The notes below the pieces were generated by a model. The model was not told the DNA's origin, made no database searches, and was given only the letters and a program-made list of their open reading frames with translations. A program made the position numbers and the translations under genes. Shown one piece after another: positions 1-8,951 of a DNA stretch of 64,000 bases (position 1 is its first letter; every line of letters starts with the position of its first letter). Source of the stretch: DATBLE01 sp963808815 (GTDB lineage: Bacteria; Actinomycetota; Thermoleophilia; Gaiellales; Gaiellaceae); the NCBI GenBank assembly GCA_963808815.1, contig CAWEGI010000009.1:1-64000 (forward strand), given 5' to 3'.

Positions 1-755
1 GGCGAGAACGTGCTCGGCCATCGCCGGTAGCACGACCGTGTCCGCCCGGCCCTGCGTGACGAGCAGCGGCACCTCGAGAGTGCGCAGGACGTCGTCGTCG
101 TCGATCTCACGCGCCGCGAGATTGGCGCGGATCTCGGCCGGCACCACGATGTTCCAGCAGATGCGCCGTCTCGAAGTCCTCTGCCGGCATCGGCTTCACC
201 AGGCACCCTGACGAAGCTGCGCATGGCCCCGATGTTCGTCGGCAGGTCGTCGGCCGTGGCGCCGGCGAAATGGTCGAGAAAGCCGGGGCCGATCAGCGTG
301 CCGAAGGCCGCCTCGCCGAGCTTGACGGCGCCTTCGACGAAGTTGATCGCAGCGATTCGGTCCTGGCCGTGCGCGCGGACGTAGTCGCAGATGACGAAGC
401 CTCCATAGGACCAGCCGACGAGCACCGGCCGGTCGAGGGCCAGCTCGTCGATGATGGCGGCCAGGTCGTCGGCCCAGAGCTCGCCGTCGGTGTAGTGCTC
501 GGCCTCGAGCGGCGCCTCGGACATGCCGTGGCCGCGGAGGTCGTAGGCGACGAGCCGGAACTCGTCGGCGAGCGCGCTTTCGTATTGCTTCGCCCAGCAG
601 AGGTGGTTCTGCGACCAGCCGTGTATGAGCAGGATCGGCGGCCCGTCCGTCTTGCCCCACTCGCGAACGTGCAGCCGCAGGCCGCCGCCGCCCCGCACCG
701 TATGAGCCTTCATCCTCCCGGTCCGCATCTGGTCGTCTTGCGCAATCGCTGTCAT
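1..755 (-). CDS. alpha/beta hydrolase, partial and frameshifted
   Basis: Alpha/beta-fold hydrolase, probably a soluble esterase or haloperoxidase-like enzyme. The frame starting at the ATG after GGAGGCACGCG shows the oxyanion-hole region LLIHGWSQNH, the strand DLRGHGMSE and the nucleophile elbow GWSYGG with Ser as nucleophile. The C-terminal part (NIVVPAEIRANLAAREID, then a VTQGRADTVV strand carrying the acid) is readable only after two +1 shifts near positions 205 and 165. The His end lies beyond the left edge. The substrate cannot be told from sequence. Given the many +1 shifts elsewhere in the window, the breaks are probably sequence errors rather than decay. Confidence 0.75.
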   Translation of the reverse strand, partial: MTAIAQDDQMRTGRMKAHTVRGGGGLRLHVREWGKTDGPPILLIHGWSQNHLCWAKQYESALADEFRLVAYDLRGHGMSEAPLEAEHYTDGELWADDLAAIIDELALDRPVLVGWSYGGFVICDYVRAHGQDRIAAINFVEGAVKLGEAAFGTLIGPGFLDHFAGATADDLPTNIGAMRSFVRVPGEADAGRGLRDGASAGTSWCRPRSAPISRRVRSTTTTSCALSRCRCSSRRAGRTRSCYRRWPSTFS

Positions 756-917
756 CGCGTGCCTCCTTGTTGTCGTCGCCGACGCGATCGTGGCCAGGAG
801 GAGCGGCGGCGCATCGGGCGGGGGGCCTTATCCTGTGTCCCCGGCCTGCGTATCTTTCGGGCGGCGAGTGCTTACGCGCGCCCTCGATCGAGGGTTCGCT
901 GCGCGATACTGGCCGGG

Positions 918-3787
918 ATGGACGCTCGCGCGAGCGAGGTGTTCGTCGGGACGGGTACGCGAGCTCGGGGAGCTCGAGCGCGCGCTCGATGCGGCGCAGG
1001 CGGGGACGCGGTGCGACCGTCCTCGTCGCCGGCGAAGCGGCATCGGCAAGACACGGCTCGCCTCCGAGCTGGCGAGACGTGCCCGCGACGCCGGGTTCGA
1101 GGTGCTCGTCGGTCGTTCGATCGATCTCGTCGGCACCGAGCTTCCGTACCAGCCGTTCGTCGAGGCTCTGCGTCCGCTCGGGGATCCGTGGCAGGCCGAA
1201 CGGCGGACGGCCGGCTCGCAGCTGCGGGTGTTCGAGGAGACGCTGGCGCTGCTCGACGAGCGCGCCGCCTTCACGCCCGTGCTGCTCGTGCTCGAGGATC
1301 TGCACTGGGCCGATACCTCGACGCTCGATCTCGTCGTCTTCCTCGCGCACAATCTCGACGGGCGGCCGGTCCTGCTGCTCGCGACCTACCGCGCGGACGA
1401 GCCCTCGTCGGCCGAGCGCATGCTGCCGGCTTGCGGACGGCGTCCGACGCTCGGGCTCGGCGCTCGTGCTCGAGCTCGGTCCGCTCGAGCACGACGAGCT
1501 GACGGCGCTGCTCGCAGCCCGCGCTCGACGCTTCCCTTCCGGCGGCCGTGGCGAACGCCATCGCCGCCCGCTCGGAGGGCAATCCCTTCTTCGCCGAGGA
1601 GCTCCTCGCCGCCGCCAGCGACGACCGCGGCGAGCTCCCGCGCGGCCTGCGCGACCTGCTGCTGCAGCGCGTGACCCGACTCGACCGTTCGACGCAGAGC
1701 CTGTTGCGCCTGGCCGCTGCCGCCGGACGCGACGTCGGGTATCCGTTGCTCCGTGCCGCTGGCGGCGCTCCCCGAGCCTGAGGTGCGCGAGTCGCTACGC
1801 CGGGCGGTCGAGCACGGCGTCCTCGTCGCCGAGCCGGAAACGAGCAGCTTCCGTTTCCGCCATGCGCTGCTCGCGGAGGCGATCTACGCGACGATCCTCC
1901 CCGGGGAGCGCGAGGAGCTCCACGCGCGGCTCGCCGATGAGCTCGCCCGCAGCGACGCGGCGACGCCGGCGGAGCTCGCGCCGCACTGGGCGGCGGCGGG
2001 CCGAACGAGGGAGGCGCTCGACGCGTCGGTCGAGGCGGCACGCGAGGCGGAGGCCGTCTTCGGGCTCGCCGAGGCGCTCGCACACCTCGAGCGGGCGCTC
2101 GCGCTGTGGGGCGCAGTGCCGGACGCGGCCGAGCTCGCCGGGCTCGACCTCGCTGGCTCTGCACGCTGGACCGCCGAGCTTGCCAGCCAGATCGGCGCCG
2201 CGGCGCGCGCCGTCGAGCTCGGCCGGCAAGCGATCGACGCCGTCGGCGAGGACGACCCGTACCGTGCGGCCCTGCTCCACGTGCGCCTCGGCCGAGTACC
2301 TCGAGCAGACCGGAAGTGAAGAGGCTTGCCTCGCCGCAGTCGAGCGGGCGGTCGAGCTCATGCCGACGGAGCCGCCGTCGCCGGAGCGCGCATACTCGCT
2401 GGCGTCGCTCGCGGGGGTTTTGGGGGTGGTCTGGCGCCACGCAGAGTCGTTGCCGATCTGCGAACAGGCGCTCGCGCTCGCTCGAGATGTCGGTGCGCGC
2501 GAGGCGGAGGTCCGAGCGCTCACGGTGCTCGGCAGCGACCTCGCCTACCTCGGCCGCGGCGAAGAGGGTCTCGCCCATCTTCGTCAGGCGCTGCAGCTCG
2601 CCGAGGAGATCGGCGATCTCGTCGGCCTGGAGCGAGCATAGGACCCATCTCACCGACGTGCTGACGATGCTGGGACGGCTCCGAGAGTCGGCGCGAGTGG
2701 GCCAGGAGGGGCTCGAGCGTGATGCGGCAGTACGGGATCGACAGCCCTCTGCTGGTCACAAACCAGATCGAGGCGCTGGTCGCGATCGGCGACTGGGACG
2801 AAGCCGACACGGCTCAGCGCCGCCGCGCTCCGCGACATCACCGTCGAGCTACCCATACTGGCTGCTCATCGATGCGCGGCGACGTCGAGATCGGTCGCGG
2901 CGAGTTCGACGCCGCGCGAGCGCACCTCGAGGCCGCAGGGGCCACCCTGCGCGAGGACCATGTGCTCGGCCTCTACGACAGCTACCTGGCAGAGCTCGCC
3001 CTCTGGGAGCGTCGCTGGACCGACGCGGAAGCGGCCATCGACGAGGGTCTGGCTCGAGCGGGCCCGCGCGAGGCTGCGCAGATGCGCGTCCAGCTCTGCG
3101 CCAAGGGACTCCGGGCGCAGGCGGAGCTGGCGGCGCTCGCAAGCGCCCGTCGGGACGCCGATGCGCTCCGCGACCGACTCGGCCGCGCACGAAAGCTGCT
3201 CGAACGTCGCGCGGCGCGCCGCAGCCGGGGCCTCGGCGGTGACACCGAACGCCGACGGCTGGCTCGCGCTGGCCGAGGCCGAGTACGTCCGCGCCCGCGG
3301 CGAGGCTCGACCAGAGGGGTGGTCGGAGGCGGCAGCAACATGGGAGCGGGTCGAGCGCCCGCCCCTCGCGGCCTACTGCCGCTGGCGCGAGGCCGAGGCG
3401 CTCGTCGCCGCCGGCGCCTCCCGCACTGAAGCGGGCGCTCCACTCCGCGAAGCACACGCGGTCGCGTCTCGCATCGGAGCAGAGCCACTACTCCGGGAGA
3501 TCGAGCTGCTCGCCCAACGCGCGCGGCTCGATCTCGCGCCGCCAATCGAGGGGTCGCACGGCGAGATTCAGAGCATCGAGGAGATTCTCGGACTGACTCC
3601 GCGCGAAGCAGAGGTTCTGACGCTCGTCGCCCGCGGCTACACGAACCGCGAGATCGCGGCGGCGCTGGTGATCAGCGTCAAGACGGCGAGCGTGCACGTC
3701 TCGCACATCCTGCGCAAGCTCGGCGCGCCGAACAGACTCGAGGCGGCCGCGATCGTGCATCGACTCACCCCACCGCAGAGCGGGTGA
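918..3787 (+). pseudogene. LuxR-family ATPase regulator (LAL/MalT-like), multiply frameshifted
   Basis: Large signal-responsive transcription regulator. It has an N-terminal AAA/NB-ARC-type ATPase, a middle TPR-like helical region and a C-terminal LuxR DNA-binding domain. The Walker A ends in GIGKTRLASEL, the Walker B region reads VLLVLEDLHWAD, and the HTH (LTPREAEVLTLVARGYTNRE) lies in the last 75 residues. Reading it through needs about 13 frame changes. Twelve look like one extra base (for example after GAG near 2718, 2849 and 2880) and one looks like a lost G in the Walker A near 1037. Each segment is well conserved between breaks, which argues for insertion errors in the assembly rather than old decay, but a true pseudogene cannot be excluded. 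The inducer and targets are unknown. Confidence 0.75.
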
Positions 3788-3822
3788 GCCGGTGCACGAG
3801 GTCTGGCGATGTCAGCTTGTAC

Positions 3823-4860
3823 TCACGGGCGGAGTGGCAGCTGTGTGATCCAGTAGGGCGTCGTCGGCTCGGTGGGCGTCGTGAACCGCAGGTTGACGGC
3901 CCACAGCCGGCCCGCAGCCACGGTCGCGGTCGAGGGGATGTCCAAGCTCGGGTCCGACAGGTCTCCGAGGACGACGCCGCTGGCCAACCGCAGTGCGAGC
4001 TTCACCACGGTAACCCGGTTGTCGAACGGGCGGGCCACGTAGAGCGTGTGCCCGAGCAGCTCGAGCCCGTCCGGGTAGCTGAGGGTGGTCCCGCCGAGGT
4101 CGACCTCGTCGGCCACGCCTGTGGCCGGATCGACCCGGAACAGCTTGCCTGCCTCCGACTGCGCCACGAGCAGGACGCCTTTCTCGGCCACGATCCCGTT
4201 CAGGTTGAAGCCCGGGGTCTGCACGAAGTCGCCGCCGACCGGCAAGGTCGTCGCTGCGGCGGAGGGCGGGAGTGACCCATCCTGCGGAAGGGGGATCACC
4301 ACCAGCTGCGGGGACGTCGAGTCGGTGACGTAGACCGCCTTTCGGGTGACGGCGACGTCGTTCAGCAGACCGACGCCGGGCGGCTGATACGTGGCGAGCA
4401 GCGCGCCGCTCGAGGCGTCGTACACGCGCACGTCGCTGTTGCCGTTGAGCGGCGGCCCGACTCCGGCGACCCAGATCCGGTCCCGCTTGGCCTCGAAAGC
4501 GATCCCGGCGGACGCGCGCCCCGGAGCGCCGGCCGCGAGCACCGCTCCCGCCCCGGTTCGAAGATCGCCGCGCCAGATCGCCCCATCCTGGAGGGAACCG
4601 ACGAAGAACGACGTGCCCGGCCCGCTTTCGATGCCCTCCGGGAAGAATCCGTTGGGCAGGTCGATCCGAGCCGGGAAGTTGGAGCTCTGTCCGGCCGCTG
4701 AGCCGCCGGCGGCCGGTGCGACGGCGAGGAGCGCGAGTAACCCGACCAGCGCGCCGAGATGCAGCGTCGCAAAGGCCGGTGTGAAGCGTCCTACCCGAGA
4801 CCGACTGCGCCTGGCTCGCGGTCTCGGCTCATCGTGGTTCGTCCCGTGTGTGCCCGTCAT
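3823..4860 (-). CDS. secreted SMP-30/YncE-like beta-propeller protein
   Basis: 345-residue exported protein. Residues 1-28 are Arg-rich and are followed by a hydrophobic segment (about 30-52), giving a long signal peptide or membrane anchor. The rest has short repeating strands with Asp/Gly turns of the SMP-30/NHL propeller type (RIDLPNGFFPEGIESG, LNDVAVTRKAVYVTDS, SYPDGLELLGHTLYVARP). Such proteins are often annotated as superoxide dismutase-like or gluconolactonase-like, but no catalytic metal set can be assigned here. A clear GGAGG lies 8 bases before the ATG, so this gene has a leadered transcript, unlike many neighbours. It is transcribed alone. Confidence 0.7.
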   Translation of the reverse strand: MTGTHGTNHDEPRPRARRSRSRVGRFTPAFATLHLGALVGLLALLAVAPAAGGSAAGQSSNFPARIDLPNGFFPEGIESGPGTSFFVGSLQDGAIWRGDLRTGAGAVLAAGAPGRASAGIAFEAKRDRIWVAGVGPPLNGNSDVRVYDASSGALLATYQPPGVGLLNDVAVTRKAVYVTDSTSPQLVVIPLPQDGSLPPSAAATTLPVGGDFVQTPGFNLNGIVAEKGVLLVAQSEAGKLFRVDPATGVADEVDLGGTTLSYPDGLELLGHTLYVARPFDNRVTVVKLALRLASGVVLGDLSDPSLDIPSTATVAAGRLWAVNLRFTTPTEPTTPYWITQLPLRP

Positions 4861-5117
4861 CGTGGTGACCTCCTTGCAAGAGTTGACTGAATCGACGCGA
4901 AATCGTCGCCGCGCAGGGACTCGAGCGCATCAGGCGAAGAGCCTTAACTTCAGCCGGAGGCGTACCTATCTTCTCGCCACTGGCTCCCCACCGGTGGGTT
5001 GAGAGTGGGCGACAGCGATCGAACCGCGCAGGATTCCCGCCGTGTCAGCCCCTTCATGTGAGAGCACGCTGGCGCACGCCAACGCAGACGCCCTGCGATC
5101 AAGAGAGTTGCCCCCGC

Positions 5118-5924
5118 CTATGGGCTGGTGGCTACTCGCTTGCGTGCGGTCGCCGATACGAAACCGATCTGCCCATCGGTCTCGTGGAGCATCGCGAGCA
5201 CCGGGTCTTCCTCCCCGCCTCTAACCTCGCGGACGGCTCTGGCCCAGAGGATCCAGTTCTCAAGCCCATTCTGCTGCCATGACGTCTCGATGCCTTCGAG
5301 GAGGCCACTGAGCTCCCAGTGGCGACGCCACCAGTCGGGCGTGTGCCAAGCGGCGACCTCGTACCCGAAGAGCGACCAGACCTTGTCTGGAACTCGCCCT
5401 TCGTCGTAAGGGTCCCGACTGAGACCTGGCGTGGTCATGCCAATCGCTCCCCCGGCTTTCAAGACGCTCAGCAGCACCGGCAGGAGATGAACGTCAGTCC
5501 CGAAGTACTCGAAGGCGTCGATGCTGACGATGGCGTCGAACTCCTCATCCCGGAATGGCAGGCGCCGCACATCGGCATTCACCGCCGTGACGGAATCCTC
5601 GACCCCTGCCTCTCGAAGAACCTCCTCTACCTCTTCCGTACCCACCCACAGGTCGCACGCGGTCACGGTCACCCCGCACTCACGAGCAAGGAACACCGAC
5701 GTCGCGCCGCGCCCCGAACCCAAATCGAGAACCCGCATCCCCGGCCGCAACCCGAGCGTTGGAAGGATCTCTTCGAGCTGCCAGAGCGGATGCGGCCCCA
5801 TATCGAGGCCGAGAAGCCACCGCGGGTCATATCGCGAGGACAGGGGAAAACGATCGGGCCTGACCAACGCTTCGATTGCAGCCACGATCGAACCGTACGC
5901 GACGAGCGTTCGCTCAACGGACAT
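5118..5924 (-). CDS. class I SAM-dependent methyltransferase
   Basis: Cytosolic methyltransferase. The glycine-rich SAM loop reads VLDLGSGRGATS, followed by an acidic residue in TACDLW and the post-I motif LPFRDEEFDAIVSIDAFEY. The C-terminal part is rich in Trp (TPDWWRRHWELSG), as in small-molecule methyltransferases. The frame is open to an ATG at 5990. The inner ATG at 5924 (MSVERTLVAYGS) fits the usual N-terminus better, but neither has a convincing ribosome site. It is divergent from the adjacent GNAT gene. The acceptor is unknown. Confidence 0.75.
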   Translation of the reverse strand: MSVERTLVAYGSIVAAIEALVRPDRFPLSSRYDPRWLLGLDMGPHPLWQLEEILPTLGLRPGMRVLDLGSGRGATSVFLARECGVTVTACDLWVGTEEVEEVLREAGVEDSVTAVNADVRRLPFRDEEFDAIVSIDAFEYFGTDVHLLPVLLSVLKAGGAIGMTTPGLSRDPYDEGRVPDKVWSLFGYEVAAWHTPDWWRRHWELSGLLEGIETSWQQNGLENWILWARAVREVRGGEEDPVLAMLHETDGQIGFVSATARKRVATSP

Positions 5925-6005
5925 TCGCCAACGCTCGCGCAACCCAGCGTGCGAAGGAGCCGGTGGCCCAATGGGAGCCGCTGAGGGCATCGCGAAACGC
6001 CTGCC

Positions 6006-6011
6006 TAGGAT
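6006..6011 (+). promoter_or_regulatory. -10 hexamer of a leaderless promoter (GNAT gene)
   Basis: TAGGAT followed by exactly six bases and then the ATG of the GNAT gene; no ribosome site. This TANNNT-N6-start pattern recurs at many genes in the window and matches leaderless transcripts known from Actinobacteria and Deinococcus. Confidence 0.6.
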
Positions 6012-6017
6012 GGCCGC

Positions 6018-6821
6018 ATGGGAATCGAGGAGGTGCGGGCGAAAGGCCTCGAGTATCTGGCGCTTGCGACGGGCCTGTTGCAGCGGGCTCGCCTGGGGGA
6101 CGCGGAGGCGGGAGTGTGGGAAGCGGCTGATCTGCAGTGGTGGTGGCGTACTCCGCGGGCGTCGGACACGATCGACCAGGTCTTCTGGGATGAAGGGCCG
6201 GTCGCCGGCGTCGTCCTGACAGACTGGGGTCGCGCATGGGGGTGCGATCTCCTGGTGGTCCCCGGTGGGACGGCGGTTCCGCTTTCCACTCTCTGGGGGC
6301 GAGCCGTCGAGGAGATTGAGGCTCTAGGCCTCGAAACAGTCGAGGTGCTCGTCGATGACAACGATGCCGAGCTGATCGGCGTGCTCGCCGGCGCTTGTTT
6401 GGTGGCCGACGAGCAGTCTGGGACCACCTGGATGGATGCCGAGAGCCGAGCCGGCGGCGCCCCTCTGCCGGAGGGATTCCTGCTTGTGGACCGTGCCGTG
6501 CAGACGTCCAGGCCACACCCGATGCGACGCCGAAACGGCGACGGGGTTGAGGCGCGCCTTCGTCAGTGCTCGCTGTACGACCCGGCACTCGACCTCGCAG
6601 TGTCGGCCGCTGACGGTCAGGTCGCCGGCTACGCGCTCTTTTGGTTCGACCCCGTCACCAAGGTTGGGATGGTGGAGCCGATGAGAGTCGAGGACGAGTA
6701 TCAGCGGCGGGGGTTGGCCCGTGCCATGCTCGCCGCGGGTCTCGACCGGCTGGCGGCGCGTGGCGCACTGCGCCTAAACGCATCAAGTCTTGCTCCGTGC
6801 GACGCACAGTCGATGAGTTAG
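6018..6821 (+). CDS. GNAT-family N-acetyltransferase, 3' end altered at selC
   Basis: 267-residue protein with a poorly recognisable N-terminal half and a C-terminal GNAT acetyl-CoA fold (VAGYALFWFDPVTKVGMVEPMRV, then the pyrophosphate loop YQRRGLARAML near residue 235). After RLAARGA the expected C-terminal strand (R-K-I-K-V...Y) is lost. The frame ends in an unrelated tail whose TAG abuts the 3' end of the selenocysteine tRNA gene on the other strand, while a sister frame reads PKRIKS. The 3' end therefore looks truncated or rearranged at the integration hot spot. The substrate is unknown. Confidence 0.65.
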   Translation: MGIEEVRAKGLEYLALATGLLQRARLGDAEAGVWEAADLQWWWRTPRASDTIDQVFWDEGPVAGVVLTDWGRAWGCDLLVVPGGTAVPLSTLWGRAVEEIEALGLETVEVLVDDNDAELIGVLAGACLVADEQSGTTWMDAESRAGGAPLPEGFLLVDRAVQTSRPHPMRRRNGDGVEARLRQCSLYDPALDLAVSAADGQVAGYALFWFDPVTKVGMVEPMRVEDEYQRRGLARAMLAAGLDRLAARGALRLNASSLAPCDAQSMS

Positions 6822-6913
6822 CGGAGCGGCGCAGGAGTCGAACCTACCCAGCGTGGGGTTGCCACGCCTGACCGATTTTGAAGATCGGCTGAGCCACCGG
6901 GCCCCGCCGCTCC
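6822..6913 (-). tRNA. selC: tRNA-Sec (anticodon UCA)
   Basis: Selenocysteine tRNA. It folds with an 8-bp acceptor stem (GGAGCGGC with GCCGCTCC), the hallmark of bacterial tRNA-Sec. The anticodon stem CCGAT/ATCGG closes the loop CTTCAAA, giving anticodon UCA. It has a long variable arm with a GCGTGG/CCACGC stem, and a T arm GTAGG-TTCGACT-CCTGC. The discriminator is G and the 3' CCA is not encoded. It implies that this genome decodes UGA as selenocysteine, and the fdhD and mobA genes at 34-35 kb fit a formate-dehydrogenase-type selenoprotein elsewhere. selC is a classic integration site, and an integrase gene follows immediately on its 5' side. Confidence 0.93.
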
Positions 6914-6960
6914 AGGATCAAGGCTAGCCAGCCGAAGCCGGGCGGTCGGCGTGTGGGGTT

Positions 6961-8115
6961 CTAGTCTGCTCGTGCGAGCCACGAATCGAGAAGTCCAGCT
7001 GCTTCGCGTTCGTTGCCGGGCAGGAGGTGCCCGTAGCGGTCGAGGGTAACGGTCATGGTCGAGTGGCCCATGTAGCTGCTCAGGGCTTTCGCGTTCACAC
7101 CGGCGGCGATCATGAAGGCGGCGTAGGTGTGACGGCAGTCGTGTAGTCCGACCGGCTCGAGGCCGGCATGTGCCCAGGCCGCCTTTGCCCGGTTGGCGAG
7201 CCGGCCGGAATCGAACGGCCGGCCGTGCATGCCCGTGAACACGAAGCCCTGCCCGCCGCGACCTTGTTGGAGGCGGTGGGCGAGCAGGTGAACGCGAAGC
7301 GCTTCGGCAATCGGCACCCGGCGCTTGCCAGCCCTGCTTTTCGGCTCGATCAGCCCGGCGCGAGGATCCCAAGAGCGCTCCACATGAATGAGTCCTTGCT
7401 CAAAGTCGAGGTGCAACCAATCAAGCGCTTGCAGCTCGCCGCGACGAAGCCCGGCATACAGCGCGGTAGCCCACACCGCCCGATCGCAGAGAGGAAGCGC
7501 CGCTATCAAGGGCGCCGCCTCACTCGCCCTCGGCACGCGTTCTCGACGCCGCCGAAGCGCCGGCAGCGAGAGCCTCAGCGTCGGATTCATACCGACCTCG
7601 CCGCGATCAAGCGCCCGCCGATAGATCGCCCGCAACGGAAGCACAGCGTTCCGGACAGTGCTCGGCGCACACCCCTCCCCAACCATCCGGTCAGCGAAAT
7701 CCTGAATCTCGTTCCGCGTCAGGCTAGAGAGACGTACGTCGGCGAACGCGGGAAGCACACGCCGACGCAGATCCCGCTGATAACTGCGAAGCGCAGACGG
7801 CTTATACGGCGTCCCCGAACGCGTACGAACAAGACCCGCCTTCGCCGCAGCCACCCACTCCTCCGCAGCCTCGCCAACCGTCACCGAACTCGGAGCGCGC
7901 ATCGTCTGCCTGCGAACAGCCGCCTGACTCTCCTGACGCCAAACACGCGCCTCCGCCAACGACCCAAACGTCCGTCGAATCGGCTTCCCGTCCCGCCTCG
8001 ACCAAACCTGCGCCTGATACGACGGCGAACACGAACACCCACCCCCCACCCGCGAGGCACAACGCCGCTGATGCCGAACCTCGATCCCCTCATGCGGCGG
8101 CCGCCGCCGCCTCAC
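6961..8115 (-). CDS. tyrosine-recombinase integrase
   Basis: Site-specific recombinase. It has an N-terminal arm-DNA-binding domain (YQAQVWSRRDGKPIRRTFGS), a core-binding SAM-like domain (VGEAAEEWVAAAKAG to RRALDRGEVGMNP) and a catalytic domain with the full active-site set: Arg in YAGLRRGEL, Lys in SRAGKRRVP, HxxR in HDCRHTYA, His in MGHSTMTVT and the nucleophile Tyr in LDRYGHLLPG. The frame is open to 8154; the GTG at 8115 (VRRRRPPHEGIEVRH) is preferred by comparison with the family. Its 5' region is strongly strand-skewed (G+T rich on the coding strand), unlike neighbouring genes, which fits horizontal acquisition. It lies 48 bases from the selC 5' end, so it is probably the enzyme that inserted this island. 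Confidence 0.93.
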   Translation of the reverse strand: MRRRRPPHEGIEVRHQRRCASRVGGGCSCSPSYQAQVWSRRDGKPIRRTFGSLAEARVWRQESQAAVRRQTMRAPSSVTVGEAAEEWVAAAKAGLVRTRSGTPYKPSALRSYQRDLRRRVLPAFADVRLSSLTRNEIQDFADRMVGEGCAPSTVRNAVLPLRAIYRRALDRGEVGMNPTLRLSLPALRRRRERVPRASEAAPLIAALPLCDRAVWATALYAGLRRGELQALDWLHLDFEQGLIHVERSWDPRAGLIEPKSRAGKRRVPIAEALRVHLLAHRLQQGRGGQGFVFTGMHGRPFDSGRLANRAKAAWAHAGLEPVGLHDCRHTYAAFMIAAGVNAKALSSYMGHSTMTVTLDRYGHLLPGNEREAAGLLDSWLARAD

Positions 8116-8393
8116 ACGCCCTCCGCCCGCCAATCGCTCCACCACGACCAACACACCTAGCTCCGAAGCGACGCCACATCAACCCACTCCCAACCACACC
8201 CGACCAGAGCGGCGCGACCGCGCGATAGGAATGTGACTCCCTCACCCCAACACACCCGGCCCGAACGCCCAAACCCCCGCTCAAACCCACCCCCGGGACG
8301 ATCCCACGAAACCGCGACGAAGATGCCGAGAACGCGCCAGACAAGCCAAAAACCGGCCCGCATCTCCAGCCTCATGAACACATGCTCGGAGCG

Positions 8394-8505
8394 TTTTGAA
8401 GACCGGCTGCGGCACCGGCCGCCGCCGCTCCAGAAGCGACATTAGCGGTGGTCGGAGGCTCTCCGTCTACAAGCCGTCTACCACGAGGGATGGTTCGAGT
8501 CGGCG
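8394..8505 (-). repeat. selC 5'-half copy A with flank (att-like)
   Basis: The first 38 bases (8394-8431) match the selC 5' half from acceptor stem to anticodon loop at 33 of 38 positions with no gaps. The following 70 bases resemble the flank of copy B near 19.95 kb, sharing CTCCGTCTRCRAGCCGTCTA. There is no 3' half, so it is not a functional tRNA. Confidence 0.7.
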
Positions 8506-8939
8506 ACCTGGGGAGTTCGACAGCTCAGCGGTGGCCACATGTGTTGACTCGCTCAGGCCACTCCGGCGAGAAGCTCGCGACGGCCGCGTTGCCGGCGCTC
8601 GATCCCGGGACTGAGCTGGCCGCTGAGGTGAGTGCGATGACTCAGACCTCCTATGACGCCTTGCTCGACGAAAAGTCTCCTCGAGGCGTTGACGAGGAGA
8701 TCGCGATGGTCAAGTCCGCACGTGAAGCTGCCTGGTCTTTACGCACGAAAATGCGGCGCTCTTGCGGAACGCGTTGTTGAGGTCTTAGTACCAGAACACC
8801 CTGCAAGCCAAGACTGCTCGAAGCCGCCGACCTGCTGTAGTCGGGTCGGCGGTGAACCGAAGGCCGCGGCCGCGGATCGCCTCCTGCCCCCATCTCCCAG
8901 TCGAGTACGGTCCGGATGGTGGTGCGAACGCCTCGCCGC

Positions 8940-8945
8940 TAGATT
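8940..8945 (+). promoter_or_regulatory. -10 hexamer of a leaderless promoter (ycaQ-like)
   Basis: TAGATT, six bases, then the GTG start of the YcaQ-like gene. There is no Shine-Dalgarno, so the transcript is predicted to be leaderless. Confidence 0.55.
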
Positions 8946-8951
8946 CACGGT

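Larger units (their letters stand above)
8155..8951. other. non-coding island segment
   Basis: About 800 bases without a convincing gene. The first 200 bases are C- and A-rich on the plus strand. At 8394-8431 lies a decayed copy of the selC 5' half. A weak frame at about 8520-8780 (containing MTQTSYDALLDEKSP) has no recognisable family and no ribosome site, and a neighbouring frame continues it as HENAALLRNALLRS, so it may be a relic of a small gene. Confidence 0.5.

Noticed and set aside
8394..8431. Second tRNA-Sec gene
   Set aside because: Only the 5' half is present; no 3' acceptor strand, T arm or variable arm can be found downstream on the minus strand.
8448..8780. Frame of 110 codons with MTQTSYDALLDEKSP
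   Set aside because: No family, no ribosome site or TANNNT hexamer, and it overlaps the selC copy A flank; its continuation lies in another frame.
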